Assembly: GCA_009697105.1 (NCBI GenBank)
Contig: SIAQ01000008.1
Location: forward strand, 1 to 64,000
Direction of reading: 5' to 3'
DNA: 64,000 nucleotides
DNA from: Gemmataceae bacterium
GTDB lineage: Bacteria; Planctomycetota; Planctomycetia; Gemmatales; Gemmataceae
Shown: piece after piece, positions 52,119 through 62,007 of the stretch
How positions within the stretch are numbered: the stretch's first letter is position 1
Layout of the letters: each line of letters opens with the position of its first letter
Notes under the pieces: generated by a model
Seen by the model: only the letters and a program-made list of their open reading frames with translations
What the model was told of the DNA's origin: nothing
Database searches by the model: none
Program-made: the position numbers and the translations under genes

Positions 52119-53689
52119 TCAGGGGACGCCTCGCCCGGAGATAAATTTCAACAACGGATAAAGGAATGGCGGATCATCCCATCGCCATAGCCGTTCGGGA
52201 TGGTGGTCGATATCGTTCGGTACCCCGTCCCAGCGGTCCGCTCCACAATAGACACAGCTGGCATGAATCAAGAAGGCGAGGAACAAAAGCCCAAAAATGA
52301 TCTTGCGTCCATGCGAAAAATTCCAGAGATAGGTGATCGGCCTCAGACAAAGCAAAGCGGCCAGGGGAAGAACTTCCGAGTTCAGCCGCGAACCGTAGCA
52401 CCAACCGCCCCACCACATGCGCCAGGCGCCAACCAGGGTAAGGTTAAGGATCACAGCCAAGACGCAGAATGGCAGCACGCTCTGTCGATTCGCACCTGCA
52501 GGGACCACCGATTGCGTAGCGCGAACGGAAGGCAGGAGCCAAAGACCCACAAGCAATATTCACGGTTGATAGACGATGAACCCCGACCCGGACTTACGAG
52601 CACGCCGAGATAGCCGTCAACCGAGGTCCAGTTCCAATTGCTTTGTTCCGATTGCGCATGCGTCGGGCCAAGTAAATTTCCGTAGCACGTCCAATAAAAT
52701 ACGCCCCACGGCAGAAAGGCCAAAGCTGCCACGAATGCGAACAGGACTGCCTGCTTCGGCTTTCGACACAAGATCCACAGGCCCAGCAAACCCGCGACCA
52801 GGAGCGACGAGTGGCGCCAGGGAATCATGCTTCCCAGCGCGACGCCTTGAAGCAGCGTCCACTTCCAACTCGAAGATTGCGATTGCCTAAACTCCGCCAA
52901 CACGAATACCAGGGACCAGAAGATGATCCCGCCGTGCTGCCAAATCCCCACCGCAATCGTGCTGTATATCGCGGAGCCGAGTGCGAACAACAACGTAACC
53001 ACACACGCGGAACCCGGCGGCCCGAGGCAAGCAGCGGCCAAGAAAAAAAGTCCGAGACACACAGCCGACAGGCAGGCTGCGGAAAACTTCTGAAGTCGCT
53101 CGTGAACCTTGATACTATCCAGGTCGGCTCCGACCAATCGACTAACTATCGCTACAGGAACCGCCACCTGCAATGGCCCGACCGGATAGTTGGAATAGAT
53201 GCCTTGGGAAGTATGGCGCAGGCCGACATTCAATGACTGTTGGCTACCCAAATTGGACCATTCCGGGATTCCCAAGAACTCACTGCATTCCAGATTTCCT
53301 TCGCGTACTAGACTTGATGCAGCGAGGAACACGGGGGCGTTGTCCCCTACCTGAACCTTTGAGTTCATCAGGAACAGGAAGGTAAATGGCAGCACAACAA
53401 AGGCAAACGTGCCCCGCCAGGGAATCGGGGTCGATCGGGTCTGAAACGATTGGCAGCAGGCCCACCACTCCGCAAACCACGTCCGAATGGACTGACGATA
53501 ATCGCTGACAAACGCAAAACGCAGCGACGGCACAGCGATCGCCAGCAGCGCCCACCAATGATGCTGCCCTTCGCCTCGGAAAAGCTGGAATGCCGCAAAG
53601 GCGGCAACACTCCACGTCAGGGCGCTCCAGATAAACATGCCAACTCGGATTTCCCGCACGGAAATATTGGGAATAACTTGCGTAGTCAT
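52119..53689 (-). pseudogene. Decayed polytopic membrane protein (GT39/mannosyltransferase-like)
   Basis: From ATG 53689 (strong GGAGGGTG) a multi-spanning protein of about 370 residues runs to GVLVSPGRG. The expected continuation FIVYQP and ILLVGLWLLPSVRATQ is found in another frame, with a one-base deletion in the G-run at 52581-52584. A TGA at 52560-52562 stands where TGG (Trp) would give QPWILL. The combined product would be about 520 residues with roughly ten membrane helices, like lipid-linked sugar transferases. Two independent lesions make decay likely, though the homopolymer indel alone could be a sequencing error. Confidence 0.75.
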
Positions 53690-53910
53690 GGCACACCCTC
53701 CGTGACGAATGCTACGCCGATTAGTCGCGCCCCCGCCGACCCGGCGTGCAGTCGCAACCGCGGCGTCAGCGCAATGCCATGTTTCAGTAATAGCAGCAGC
53801 AGCATCGGCGGAATCAAGACACCGGACCTCCATGCCAGCCAGGTAACGTGCGAACCCAAATTCCAATGGTTGGGCAGTATGACGATCCTGCCACCTCCGT
53901 GCAAGATCAA
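53686..53910 (-). CDS. Short hypothetical membrane protein or 5'-truncated fragment
   Basis: A 74-residue reading frame beginning at a TTG, with one hydrophobic stretch (WRSGVLIPPMLLLLLLKHGI). Its stop overlaps the next start by 4 bp (ATGA), which is a sign of genuine translation. The frame continues open upstream into the palindrome at 53952-54011, so the real N-terminus may have been cut off by that element. I do not recognise the family. Confidence 0.45.
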   Translation of the reverse strand: MILHGGGRIVILPNHWNLGSHVTWLAWRSGVLIPPMLLLLLLKHGIALTPRLRLHAGSAGARLIGVAFVTEGVP

Positions 53911-53951
53911 GTTGACGGGACAACCGGCGTCGATCAGGCAAACCCGAATCC

Positions 53952-54011
53952 ATCGTAGCCATCACGCTCTGCGTGGTGGAACTTCATCACGCGGAGCGTG
54001 ATGCCTACGAT
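53952..54011. repeat. Inverted repeat, ATCGTAGCCATCACGCTCTGCG family
   Basis: Arms 53952-53980 and 53983-54011 pair with a few mismatches and almost no loop, between the fragment and the sulfotransferase, whose stop codon is 8 bp away. Confidence 0.88.
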
Positions 54012-54018
54012 AATTCGA

Positions 54019-54750
54019 CTAAACGCCATATCCGCAGCGCCGCAGCGTCTTCTCCGCTCGCTGCAAAAACGCCGCACGCACCTCGGCGGGCATCTCATCG
54101 CGAAAACTGCCAACCTCGCCTCGTCGAATGAACGCATGCTCGCGCGGCCAGGCCTTGTTGTCCCAGCCCAGCCGACGTTCGCGCGCCTGGGCCTTGGCGA
54201 ACTCCGCTTGCCCGGCAACCTGCTTCAGCAACGCCTCATCGCGCGATAGTCCCGCAAACGCACAGAAGCGACGCAGCTCCCGTACCGTGTCCGCCTTCAA
54301 ATCTTCGTAGCGAATGACCAGAATCTCCGCCCCATGCGGATTCGCCTGCCAGCGATCCACGTGTTCATGCCAATGACACGGCGACAATCCCTTGCCCTGC
54401 ACCAGGCCAAGAAAATCAACGTGCCCTCGCAGCGCCGTCAGGAAGTGGTAGTACGACGACATCACATCGCAGCCATGTCTCAGCAAATAGACCATGCGGC
54501 GATATTTCGTCATCGGCAGTGCGTGTGACTTGAAGAACGCCACTGGGCCGTAGCGCTTGTAGTGGGTTTTATATGCGACATCCGGCACGAGATCCTGCAC
54601 CAACGAGTCCTGGGCGATTTCGGGATCGACGCCAAATGCCACACCCGCCACGAGGTACTGAAACCACGTATGGCCCGAGCGCGGATAGCCACACAGGAAA
54701 ATATCCTGTGTCTCGGTGTCATGGATCGGCAGCAGCTGGTTGTTCGTCAT
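54019..54750 (-). CDS. PAPS-dependent sulfotransferase
   Basis: A 243-residue cytosolic-type sulfotransferase (PF00685 group) that moves sulfate from PAPS to an acceptor, perhaps a glycan or lipid given its glycosyltransferase neighbours. The 5'-phosphosulfate loop is GYPRSGHTW (21-29). The 3'-phosphate-binding region is MVYLLRHGCDVMSSYYHF. Further conserved parts are ILVIRYEDLKAD and the C-terminal RRGEVGSFRDEM. ATG 54750 was chosen; the open extension to 54960 crosses a palindrome and is not protein-like. Confidence 0.92.
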   Translation of the reverse strand: MTNNQLLPIHDTETQDIFLCGYPRSGHTWFQYLVAGVAFGVDPEIAQDSLVQDLVPDVAYKTHYKRYGPVAFFKSHALPMTKYRRMVYLLRHGCDVMSSYYHFLTALRGHVDFLGLVQGKGLSPCHWHEHVDRWQANPHGAEILVIRYEDLKADTVRELRRFCAFAGLSRDEALLKQVAGQAEFAKAQARERRLGWDNKAWPREHAFIRRGEVGSFRDEMPAEVRAAFLQRAEKTLRRCGYGV

Positions 54751-54792
54751 AGGATTCTTTCTAAACTTTTGACGGGTGAGTTTGTCGCTTTT

Positions 54793-54871
54793 CCGAGCCG
54801 CGACCGTCAGGGAGCAGCCGACAGCGAGTGCACGGCATCCTGTCGGCTGCTCCCTGACGGTCGCGGCTCGG
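54793..54871. repeat. Inverted repeat, family G (CCGAGCCGCGACCGTCAGGG)
   Basis: Perfect 32-bp arms (54793-54824 and 54840-54871), 15-nt loop, in the divergent promoter gap between the sulfotransferase and the helicase (54751-55091). Nothing else is recognisable in this gap. Confidence 0.95.
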
Positions 54872-55091
54872 TAACAGTTCGATTCGCCCGAAAAAACGAC
54901 GTCTTCAGCCGCGCGAAGTATAACACGGCGAACGCATCCTTCAAAATAGCACATTGGCAAACCAGCACAATTCTGTCATTTCTTGAGCTTTCGCGTCAAG
55001 TCCGATTTCGTTGTTTACTTCGCACGGTGCCTTCGTGAACTAGCCTTCCGTACAATGACCATTACAACGCATCGTCAAAAAGGAGTCGCTC

Positions 55092-57329
55092 TTGAACGGA
55101 TCCGCATACGAAGACGTCGTCGCCAAGCTTACGCCCACACAGCGCGAAGCTGTGCTGCATATCGACGGTCCGCTACTCGTCTTGGCCGGGCCCGGCAGCG
55201 GTAAGACGCGCGTCATCACCTGCCGAATCGCGCACATGTTGAACGAAGGCGTCAGGCCGCAGCAAATCCTCGCGATCACGTTTACGAACAAGGCTGCCGG
55301 CGAGATGAAGCAGCGCGTCGAGGCGATGCTGCCGGGCCGCGGCGTCTGGATCAGCACCTTTCACAGCTTTGGCGTGCGGATATTGCGGCAATATGCGGAT
55401 CGCCTTGGACTGGACAAGAACTTCACGATCTACGATCAGGCCGACCGGGTTCGCATGGTGAAGTTATCGCTCGAGGCGGCTCAAATCGATGCGACGCGCT
55501 TCACGCCGGAGACGATCCAGAGCGCGATCTCGAAAGCGAAGAATTTCCTGATGTCGCCGCGGGCTTATGCAGACAGGGCGAGCGATTATTTTCAACAGGT
55601 CGTCGCTCAGGTATATGAGGTGTACGAAAAGCGGATGCGTGAGGTCAACGCGCTCGATTTCGATGACCTGCTGCTTTGGCCCGCGTTCGCCCTCAAGAAC
55701 AATGCCGAGATTCGCGCGGAACTCGACGCACGCTTTCGCTACGTGCTGATCGACGAGTATCAGGACACGAACAAAGCGCAGTACGGCATCGCTCGCGGCT
55801 TGTCGGTCGATTATCCGAATCTCTGCGTGGTGGGCGACCCCGATCAATCGGTGTATCGCTGGCGCGGCTCTGACATCAAGAACATCCTCGACTTTGAACG
55901 TGACTTTCCAAACGCGCGCGTCATTCGGCTCGAAGAAAATTTTCGCAGCACGAAGACGATCCTGCGCATCGCCGACCATCTCATCGCGAACAACACGGAG
56001 CGTAAAGAAAAGACGCTGTACACGTCGAAAGGCGAGGGCGCGAAGGCCGGCGTCATGCTTTTTGAAACGGGACAAGACGAAGCCGAGCAGGTCGCCCAGC
56101 AGATCGCCGATGCCGTCGGTCGTGGCGGCAGGCACTTTAGCGACTTCGCCATCTTGCTGCGTATCAACGCCCTTTCGCGCGGCCTGGAGACGGCGTTCAT
56201 CCGCAAACGCGTGCCGTTCCAAATCGTTCGCGGCCTGGCGTTCTTCGATCGCAAAGAAAACCGCGACATCCTCGCCTACCTACGCCTCCTGCTCAACCCG
56301 CGCGACGATCTGTCGTTTCTCCGCGCCGTCAACGAACCCACGCGCGGGATCGGTAAAACATCGCTCGAACATCTGCAAAACTACGCCGAGCCACGCCAAA
56401 TGAGCCTGCTCAGCGCCGCCGAGCAAGTGGACAAGATTCCCGCGATCAAAGGCAAAGCCACCGCCGGGCTGAGGCATTTCGCGAAGCTGATGGCCGACCT
56501 GCGCGGCATCGTTGATGCCACACCCGACGAAGTCATGCGCCAGGTCATCGACGTCTCCGGCTATCGGCTCATGCTGAAGAACAGCACCGACCCCGACGAT
56601 CAGGAACGTTTGGCGAACGTTGAGGAACTCATCACCGCCGCCCATCAATTCCATGCCGAGGACAATAGCCGAACCATCAGCGACTTTCTGGAAAACATCA
56701 CCCTGGCGAGCGACGTGGACGGCTGGGACGAAAAGCAAGATTGCGTCGCGGTCATGACGCTGCACGCCGCCAAAGGGCTGGAATTTCCCGTGGTTTACAT
56801 GATGGCATGCGAGCAGGGTATTCTACCTCACGAGCGCAGCATGGGCGAGAACGCCCAGCTCGAAGAGGAACGCCGATTGGCGTTCGTCGGCATCACGCGG
56901 GCGCAGGAGGAGCTGAACCTGTCGCATGCCCGCATGCGCGAATTTCGCGGGCAGACGAACTACACGATCCCCAGCATGTTCCTTGACGAACTGCCGCATG
57001 ACTGCATCGAATCGATGGACTTCAGCGGCAGCTCAGCCAAGGCGGTCGAAGGTTGGCGCAAGAGTACGACCGGCGCGAGCCAGGGCTGGTACGACACCGG
57101 CTTTGCACGCACTTCGACGAAACGAAAGGACGACTTCAGCGAGCCGCTCAAGGAATCGTCCACGACCTATAGCGTCGGTGCGTTGGTTCATCACGATGTC
57201 TACGGCGTTGGTCGCGTCACCGACATCTCGGGCCAGGGCGTGTTGCGCAAGGTAAAAATTCGCTTCAGCGTCGGCGGCGAACGGACGTTTCTCGCGGCCA
57301 AGGCGAAGTTGTCGGTCGTCAAATCGTAA
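55092..57329 (+). CDS. pcrA: UvrD/PcrA-type superfamily 1A DNA helicase
   Basis: A 745-residue 3'-5' DNA helicase for repair and conflict resolution. Motifs are I AGPGSGKT (32-39), Ia FTNKAAGEM, II DEYQDTN, III GDPDQSVYRWRG, IV RLEENFRST, V TLHAAKGLEFP and VI EERRLAFVGITRAQ. The C-terminal 60 residues carry the PcrA-like Tudor domain (VGALVHHDVYGVGRV). It starts with TTG at 55092, supported by AAGGAG seven bases upstream and the absence of any nearby ATG. Confidence 0.95.
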   Translation: MNGSAYEDVVAKLTPTQREAVLHIDGPLLVLAGPGSGKTRVITCRIAHMLNEGVRPQQILAITFTNKAAGEMKQRVEAMLPGRGVWISTFHSFGVRILRQYADRLGLDKNFTIYDQADRVRMVKLSLEAAQIDATRFTPETIQSAISKAKNFLMSPRAYADRASDYFQQVVAQVYEVYEKRMREVNALDFDDLLLWPAFALKNNAEIRAELDARFRYVLIDEYQDTNKAQYGIARGLSVDYPNLCVVGDPDQSVYRWRGSDIKNILDFERDFPNARVIRLEENFRSTKTILRIADHLIANNTERKEKTLYTSKGEGAKAGVMLFETGQDEAEQVAQQIADAVGRGGRHFSDFAILLRINALSRGLETAFIRKRVPFQIVRGLAFFDRKENRDILAYLRLLLNPRDDLSFLRAVNEPTRGIGKTSLEHLQNYAEPRQMSLLSAAEQVDKIPAIKGKATAGLRHFAKLMADLRGIVDATPDEVMRQVIDVSGYRLMLKNSTDPDDQERLANVEELITAAHQFHAEDNSRTISDFLENITLASDVDGWDEKQDCVAVMTLHAAKGLEFPVVYMMACEQGILPHERSMGENAQLEEERRLAFVGITRAQEELNLSHARMREFRGQTNYTIPSMFLDELPHDCIESMDFSGSSAKAVEGWRKSTTGASQGWYDTGFARTSTKRKDDFSEPLKESSTTYSVGALVHHDVYGVGRVTDISGQGVLRKVKIRFSVGGERTFLAAKAKLSVVKS

Positions 57330-57516
57330 CCTGTAGAGAAATGTGAATTCGACGAAGGAATTGCTACACTAAATTCGAGCTGATTCCCCGTTCAGCGCTC
57401 GAGGGTTCTACCTTTGCACGGTGTGGCGCGAGCGCCAAACGTAAACAAGTGGCCTATCGTTCACCGCGTTAACCTTCTCCAGATAATGATCGAGAATCCC
57501 GCGCAGGAAATATCCC

Positions 57517-58668
57517 ATGCCAATCACCTTCACCTGCACGTGTGGCAAGACGTTGCGCGTGGCGGATGAGTATGCGGGCAAGGACGGAGAGTGCCCGAGT
57601 TGCAAGAAAGCGATCCGCATTCCGGAAGCGGCGGGCGACGGCGGGCAGTTCACGGAGCAGGCGCCGAAGCCGAGGAGCGGTAGCGAGCCGTGGGCGTCCG
57701 CGCCGTCGAAAACCACGCCGCCGCCTCTGCCTCGGGACGACGATAGCCTCGCCGATATTCCGCCGCTGACGACGCACGCCGGCGGGGTGATTGCGCCGAA
57801 CGACGACTTTTTCGTGGAGGCGCCGCCGGAAATCGGTCGGACGTATAGCGCATTCTCCACGCTGCAACGCGGCGTGGAACCGATCAACTGGGGTATGCGA
57901 ATCGCCGCCTCTTTCATGGCATTCGTTGCGTCGGCCTTCATTACGGGCCTCATAGTCGGCGTGCTTATGTCGCAACCGTTTCGTGTCGAAGCCATCCTCG
58001 TTCTCATCGGCGTGCCGACGTTCGTTGGCTTGTCGATCGTCGCGATTATTCTCTGGTGGACCGGGTTCAGCCATACCTGCACCTACGTTGGCAACAAAGG
58101 CATCGTCAAGTACACCTGCTCCGGCCACCGCGATAATATCTCGACGGAGATGTTTCTCTTTGAAGACGCCATTGAGCTGCGCACCGGCCAAACACGCCAC
58201 TACTACAACGGCGTCTACACAGGCACCGATTATAACTTCACCTGGACCGACGAGAAAGGCCGGGTCATCCACACGCTCTCCGGCCGTTATCGCAGCGAGC
58301 AAGGCATCCCCGTCGCCAAGGACCCGTTTCACTACGCCATCATGGCCGAGTGGGCCTGGACCTTATACCTGCTCAGTGACCTCGACCAGGTCACCGCCAA
58401 CGATGGCATGCTCTTCTTCGGTCTCAAAGGCGGCGACTACATTCAGCTTGGCGAGAATCTCTTGGTACTCGTGAAGGGTGGCCAAACGCTTCGCCTGCCC
58501 GGCACCAAAATCGAAAAAATGACCATGGCCAACGGCGTCTTCGCCATCTGGGAAATCGGCGCCAAGGAAGGCTGGTTCGTCAACTCCGGCATCCACCAAA
58601 TCATGTACGCCGACATCGGCAACGCCCGGTTCTTCACCATGGCGCTCGAGAAACTTCTGGGCATTTGA
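57517..58668 (+). CDS. Zinc-ribbon membrane protein of unknown function
   Basis: A 383-residue protein. The N-terminus is a zinc ribbon (C7, C9, then CPSCKK at about 26-31) of the type that opens many planctomycete membrane proteins. A Pro-rich linker is followed by two transmembrane helices (about 125-150 and 160-185) and a beta-rich C-terminal domain of about 200 residues. I do not recognise that domain. AGGAAA precedes ATG 57517. Confidence 0.78.
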   Translation: MPITFTCTCGKTLRVADEYAGKDGECPSCKKAIRIPEAAGDGGQFTEQAPKPRSGSEPWASAPSKTTPPPLPRDDDSLADIPPLTTHAGGVIAPNDDFFVEAPPEIGRTYSAFSTLQRGVEPINWGMRIAASFMAFVASAFITGLIVGVLMSQPFRVEAILVLIGVPTFVGLSIVAIILWWTGFSHTCTYVGNKGIVKYTCSGHRDNISTEMFLFEDAIELRTGQTRHYYNGVYTGTDYNFTWTDEKGRVIHTLSGRYRSEQGIPVAKDPFHYAIMAEWAWTLYLLSDLDQVTANDGMLFFGLKGGDYIQLGENLLVLVKGGQTLRLPGTKIEKMTMANGVFAIWEIGAKEGWFVNSGIHQIMYADIGNARFFTMALEKLLGI

Positions 58669-58678
58669 TTCTGATTTG

Positions 58679-58744
58679 TTTAGCCGCTCGCCTTTGGCGA
58701 GCGCGATCCACGTCGATCGCGCTCGCCAAAGGCGAGCGGCTAAA
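58679..58744. repeat. Nested inverted repeat, family H (TAGCCGCTCGCCTTTGGCGAGCG)
   Basis: Perfect 30-bp arms (58679-58708 and 58715-58744) with a 6-nt centre. Each arm is itself a hairpin (CGCTCGCC/GGCGAGCG), so a cruciform or cloverleaf fold is possible. Confidence 0.95.
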
Positions 58745-58760
58745 CGAGAGGTACAATTCC

Positions 58761-60860
58761 ATGAACGCCGAACCGCGCACGCCGAACCGTTTGGCCTGCG
58801 AAACCAGCCCGTACCTCCGTCAACACGCATACAACCCGGTTGATTGGTTTCCCTGGGGCGACGAAGCATTGCAAAAGGCCAAGTCGCTCGATCGGCCTAT
58901 CTTCCTCAGCATCGGCTACTCGGCATGCCATTGGTGTCATGTCATGGAGCACGAGAGCTTCGAGGATCCCGAGATCGGCCAAATCCTCGCCGAGAATTTC
59001 ATCAGCATCAAAGTCGATCGCGAAGAGCGACCAGATCTCGACCAAATTTACATGACTGCCGTGCAGCTGCTAACCCAGCGCGGCGGTTGGCCGATGTCGG
59101 TATTTCTCACGCCCGATTTGCGACCGTATTACGGCGGCACGTACTTTCCTCCGGCGGATCGTCACGGCATGCCATCGTTTCGGCGCTTGATCCTCGCGTT
59201 GGCCGACGCTTGGAAGAATCGCCGTGCGGAAGTGATCGCGAACGCCGACCAGATCACCGCCGGCATCGTCCAGGCCATGCACATCGCCCCGGCGGTTCAG
59301 CAAGGCGAAACGCTCGGTGCCGACCTGCTTCGCAATGCCGCCCAGTTGCTTGGCCGCAGCTTCGATCCGCGCCACGGCGGGTTTGGCCAGGCGCCGAAGT
59401 TCCCGCATCCGACTGAGCTGCGACTGCTGCTGCGCATTGCTCATCGCTTTGGCGACGAATCCGCCTTGCAAATGGCGACCAAAACTCTCGACGCCATGGC
59501 CATGGGCGGCATGTACGACCAGCTCGGCGGCGGGTTCCATCGCTACTCCACCGATGAACGCTGGCTGGCGCCCCACTTCGAGAAAATGCTTTACGACAAC
59601 GCCTTGCTCAGCAGCGCCTACACCGAAGCGTTTCAGCTCACGCGAAAGCCGTTCTATCGCGCCATTGCCGAGGAGACGTTCGCCTATGTCGTGCGCGAGA
59701 TGACCAGCCCCGACGGTGCGTTCTACAGCACGCAGGATGCCGACAGCGAAGGCGTCGAGGGCAAGTTCTTCGTCTGGAGCCTGCGCGAGATTGAGACGAT
59801 CCTTGGCCTAGACGATGCGACGCTGTTCGCCTCGATCTATGACGTCACGCCGTATGGCAACTGGGAGGAGAGCAACATCCTGCACCTATCGCGGCCCATC
59901 GAGATCGACGCGAAGATGATGGGGATTCCAACGGAGGAACTGCGATCCCGTCTAATGGTGTGCAAGCAGAAACTGCTGGCCAAGCGAGGCAAGCGCATTT
60001 GGCCAGGACGCGATGAGAAGATTCTGATCTCTTGGAATGCGCTGATGATTGCCGCATTCGCGAAAGCCGCACAGGCGCTTGATCGCCCTGACTATGCCGT
60101 GGCGGCATCACGCTCGGCGGATTTTCTGCTGACGAAAATGCGCCGCAGCGATGGGCGGCTTTTTCGCACTACCTTCGCCGGGGTGGGGCCGAAATTGAAC
60201 GCCTATCTCGAAGACTACGCCTACCTCGCCGATGCCCTCGTCACGCTCTACGAGGCGACGCTGGAGCCACGCTGGATCGCATCCGCGCTATCGGTGACGC
60301 GCGTGATGATCGAGCAGTTCTGGGACGACATGGAGGGCGGCTTCTACTACACCGGCAGCGATCACGAAGCGCTGATCGCACGCGGCAAGGATCCGCACGA
60401 TAACGCCACACCATCGGGCAATGCGATGGCAGTCACCGCGCTGGTGCGTCTCTCAAAGCTGACAGGCAACGCCGACCTGCACGACAAAGCCGTACGAACG
60501 ATGCACCTGTTCAGCGACCTGATGGCGAGCTCGCCAATGGCCGCCGGGCAAATGCTGTGCGCGTTCGACTTCCACCTTGGCCCAGTGCAGGAGATCGTCG
60601 TCGTCGGCAACGCCAACGCCGCCGAAGTGCAAGAAGTGCTGCGGATGTTGCGCGAGCCGTTTCGGCCTAACCAGGTCGTCGCCTGGAAAGCCAATGAGAA
60701 TTCGGAAGTTGAAACGATGCTGTTGCTGCTAAAGGATCGCCCCGCGCTCGGCACGGTGACGACGTATGTGTGCGAGAACTTCACGTGCCAGCAACCGCTC
60801 GTCGGCGTGGAGGCGGTGCGAACGTCGTTTCGGGTGACATCGGAGCCGCACACGAAGTAA
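58761..60860 (+). CDS. DUF255 thioredoxin-domain protein (YyaL/SPATA20 family)
   Basis: A 699-residue soluble protein. The N-terminal DUF255 thioredoxin-like domain has a CHWC motif (C56, C59) in [17 protein letters not shown] and then [13 protein letters not shown] and [11 protein letters not shown]. The rest is an alpha/alpha-barrel like those of N-acyl-glucosamine epimerases ([11 protein letters not shown], then YTCQDADSEG-like [18 protein letters not shown]). The role in bacteria is unknown. ATG 58761 is preceded by GAGAGG. The last codons (EPHTK and stop) lie in a solo repeat arm. Confidence 0.92.
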   Translation: MNAEPRTPNRLACETSPYLRQHAYNPVDWFPWGDEALQKAKSLDRPIFLSIGYSACHWCHVMEHESFEDPEIGQILAENFISIKVDREERPDLDQIYMTAVQLLTQRGGWPMSVFLTPDLRPYYGGTYFPPADRHGMPSFRRLILALADAWKNRRAEVIANADQITAGIVQAMHIAPAVQQGETLGADLLRNAAQLLGRSFDPRHGGFGQAPKFPHPTELRLLLRIAHRFGDESALQMATKTLDAMAMGGMYDQLGGGFHRYSTDERWLAPHFEKMLYDNALLSSAYTEAFQLTRKPFYRAIAEETFAYVVREMTSPDGAFYSTQDADSEGVEGKFFVWSLREIETILGLDDATLFASIYDVTPYGNWEESNILHLSRPIEIDAKMMGIPTEELRSRLMVCKQKLLAKRGKRIWPGRDEKILISWNALMIAAFAKAAQALDRPDYAVAASRSADFLLTKMRRSDGRLFRTTFAGVGPKLNAYLEDYAYLADALVTLYEATLEPRWIASALSVTRVMIEQFWDDMEGGFYYTGSDHEALIARGKDPHDNATPSGNAMAVTALVRLSKLTGNADLHDKAVRTMHLFSDLMASSPMAAGQMLCAFDFHLGPVQEIVVVGNANAAEVQEVLRMLREPFRPNQVVAWKANENSEVETMLLLLKDRPALGTVTTYVCENFTCQQPLVGVEAVRTSFRVTSEPHTK

Positions 60861-60867
60861 GCGGTCG
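60843..60867. repeat. Solo repeat arm overlapping a stop codon
   Basis: GAGCCGCACACGAAGTAAGCGG matches the solo arm at 16575-16598 and the arms of 23253-23319. It supplies the last codons and stop of the DUF255 gene. Confidence 0.6.
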
Positions 60868-60919
60868 GTTTGAGCAATCTCGACGGGATTACTTCCTGGG
60901 TGGCTCCTGGTTGCTCACG

Positions 60920-61690
60920 TCACTTAGCTGTCTCTCCAACCTTTTTCGCTTTCGTGACCGTCTTTTCGAAAAATATCACGTGCTGCCAGGGCAGATGATT
61001 GACCGTCTTTTGGTGCTTCATCTCAGCATGTGTTTCCATTTCTTTCATCACCTGTTTGATCGACATACGATGCACGTCCAGGATCGGCACTTTCGGATCC
61101 TCCAGGCGGAACTCGACGAACGCCACGCGGCCGCCGACTTTGAGCGACTTCACCAACTCGCGCATCACTTCATATGGATACGACAGCTCATGATAGACAT
61201 CGACCATCAGCACGAGGTCGATGGCGTTGGCGGGCAGCGTCGGGTCTTTCTCCGTGTTACGAATGAGCGTAACATTGGCGATCTTCTCTTGCTTGAGCCG
61301 ATTGGCGAGGATGGCGATCATCTCTTTCTGGATATCGACGGCATAGACTTTGCCCTTGTCGCCGACGAGTTTGGACAATCGCACCGTGTGATGCCCGCTG
61401 CCAGCGCCGAGGTCGACAACGACGTCGCCGGGTTTGACCCCAAGCGACGGCATGAGCTTGGACACATTTTCTTCGCGTTCGCGTTCGGGTCGCTCCAGCC
61501 AACCGGCGCCCTGCCAACCCATGACATGGGCGATCTCACGGCCCAGGAAAAACTTGCCCGTCCCGTTTGGATCGTGCAACTGACGGAATTCATACCGGTT
61601 CGGTTCCGCCTTCTTCGTCGGTTGGCCCTGCCCCGCAACGAGCGATGCAGCGAGGGTGGTGGTGAACAAGGCGAAGATTGCGGTTCTCAT
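60920..61690 (-). CDS. Exported SAM-dependent methyltransferase-like protein
   Basis: A 256-residue class I methyltransferase fold. Motif I is VDLGAGSGHH (92-101), followed by VYAVDIQKEM and the post-II segment DLVLMVDVYHELS. The odd point is a clear N-terminal signal peptide (about 1-20), which would place a SAM-dependent enzyme outside the cytoplasm where SAM is scarce. Planctomycetes have several such proteins. AGGAATCC supports ATG 61690. Confidence 0.88.
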   Translation of the reverse strand: MRTAIFALFTTTLAASLVAGQGQPTKKAEPNRYEFRQLHDPNGTGKFFLGREIAHVMGWQGAGWLERPEREREENVSKLMPSLGVKPGDVVVDLGAGSGHHTVRLSKLVGDKGKVYAVDIQKEMIAILANRLKQEKIANVTLIRNTEKDPTLPANAIDLVLMVDVYHELSYPYEVMRELVKSLKVGGRVAFVEFRLEDPKVPILDVHRMSIKQVMKEMETHAEMKHQKTVNHLPWQHVIFFEKTVTKAKKVGETAK

Positions 61691-61739
61691 GTTGGATTCC
61701 TGGATAGTCAAAAAAAGCTCACGCAAAGACGCCAAGAAG

Positions 61740-61838
61740 ACGCCACCGACAAAAGTCGACTTACGAGCCGGAAGCGTAAGCGACGGATTTCTCCAATCCG
61801 TCGCTTACGCTTCCGGCTTGTACTTTTGTCGTTGGCGT
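61740..61838. repeat. Inverted repeat, family B long form
   Basis: The family B core is nested in an outer pair, ACGCCACCGACAAAAGT (61740-61756) and its near-complement 61822-61838. Same architecture as 44727-44837. Confidence 0.9.
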
Positions 61839-61893
61839 TAAAGAAGACGAAAGGGCCGCCTTCAGGCCATTGCCATTGTAGCGGGAGAGCCAC

Positions 61894-61998
61894 AACAAAT
61901 ACGGATCACGAAAAAGCGAAATGGCGAAAACAAGAAAAATGCGTTTGAGTTTCTCTTTCGCAATTTCGTACTTTCGCCCTTTCGTGATTTGCATTTGT
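61894..61998. repeat. Large-loop inverted repeat, AT-richer
   Basis: Left arm about 61894-61929 (CACGAAAAAGCGAAATGGCG) and right arm about 61957-61998 pair imperfectly around a loop of about 27 nt. It fills the gap between the long-form family B element and the GspF-like gene. Confidence 0.7.
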
Positions 61999-62007
61999 AA
62001 ATCTTGG

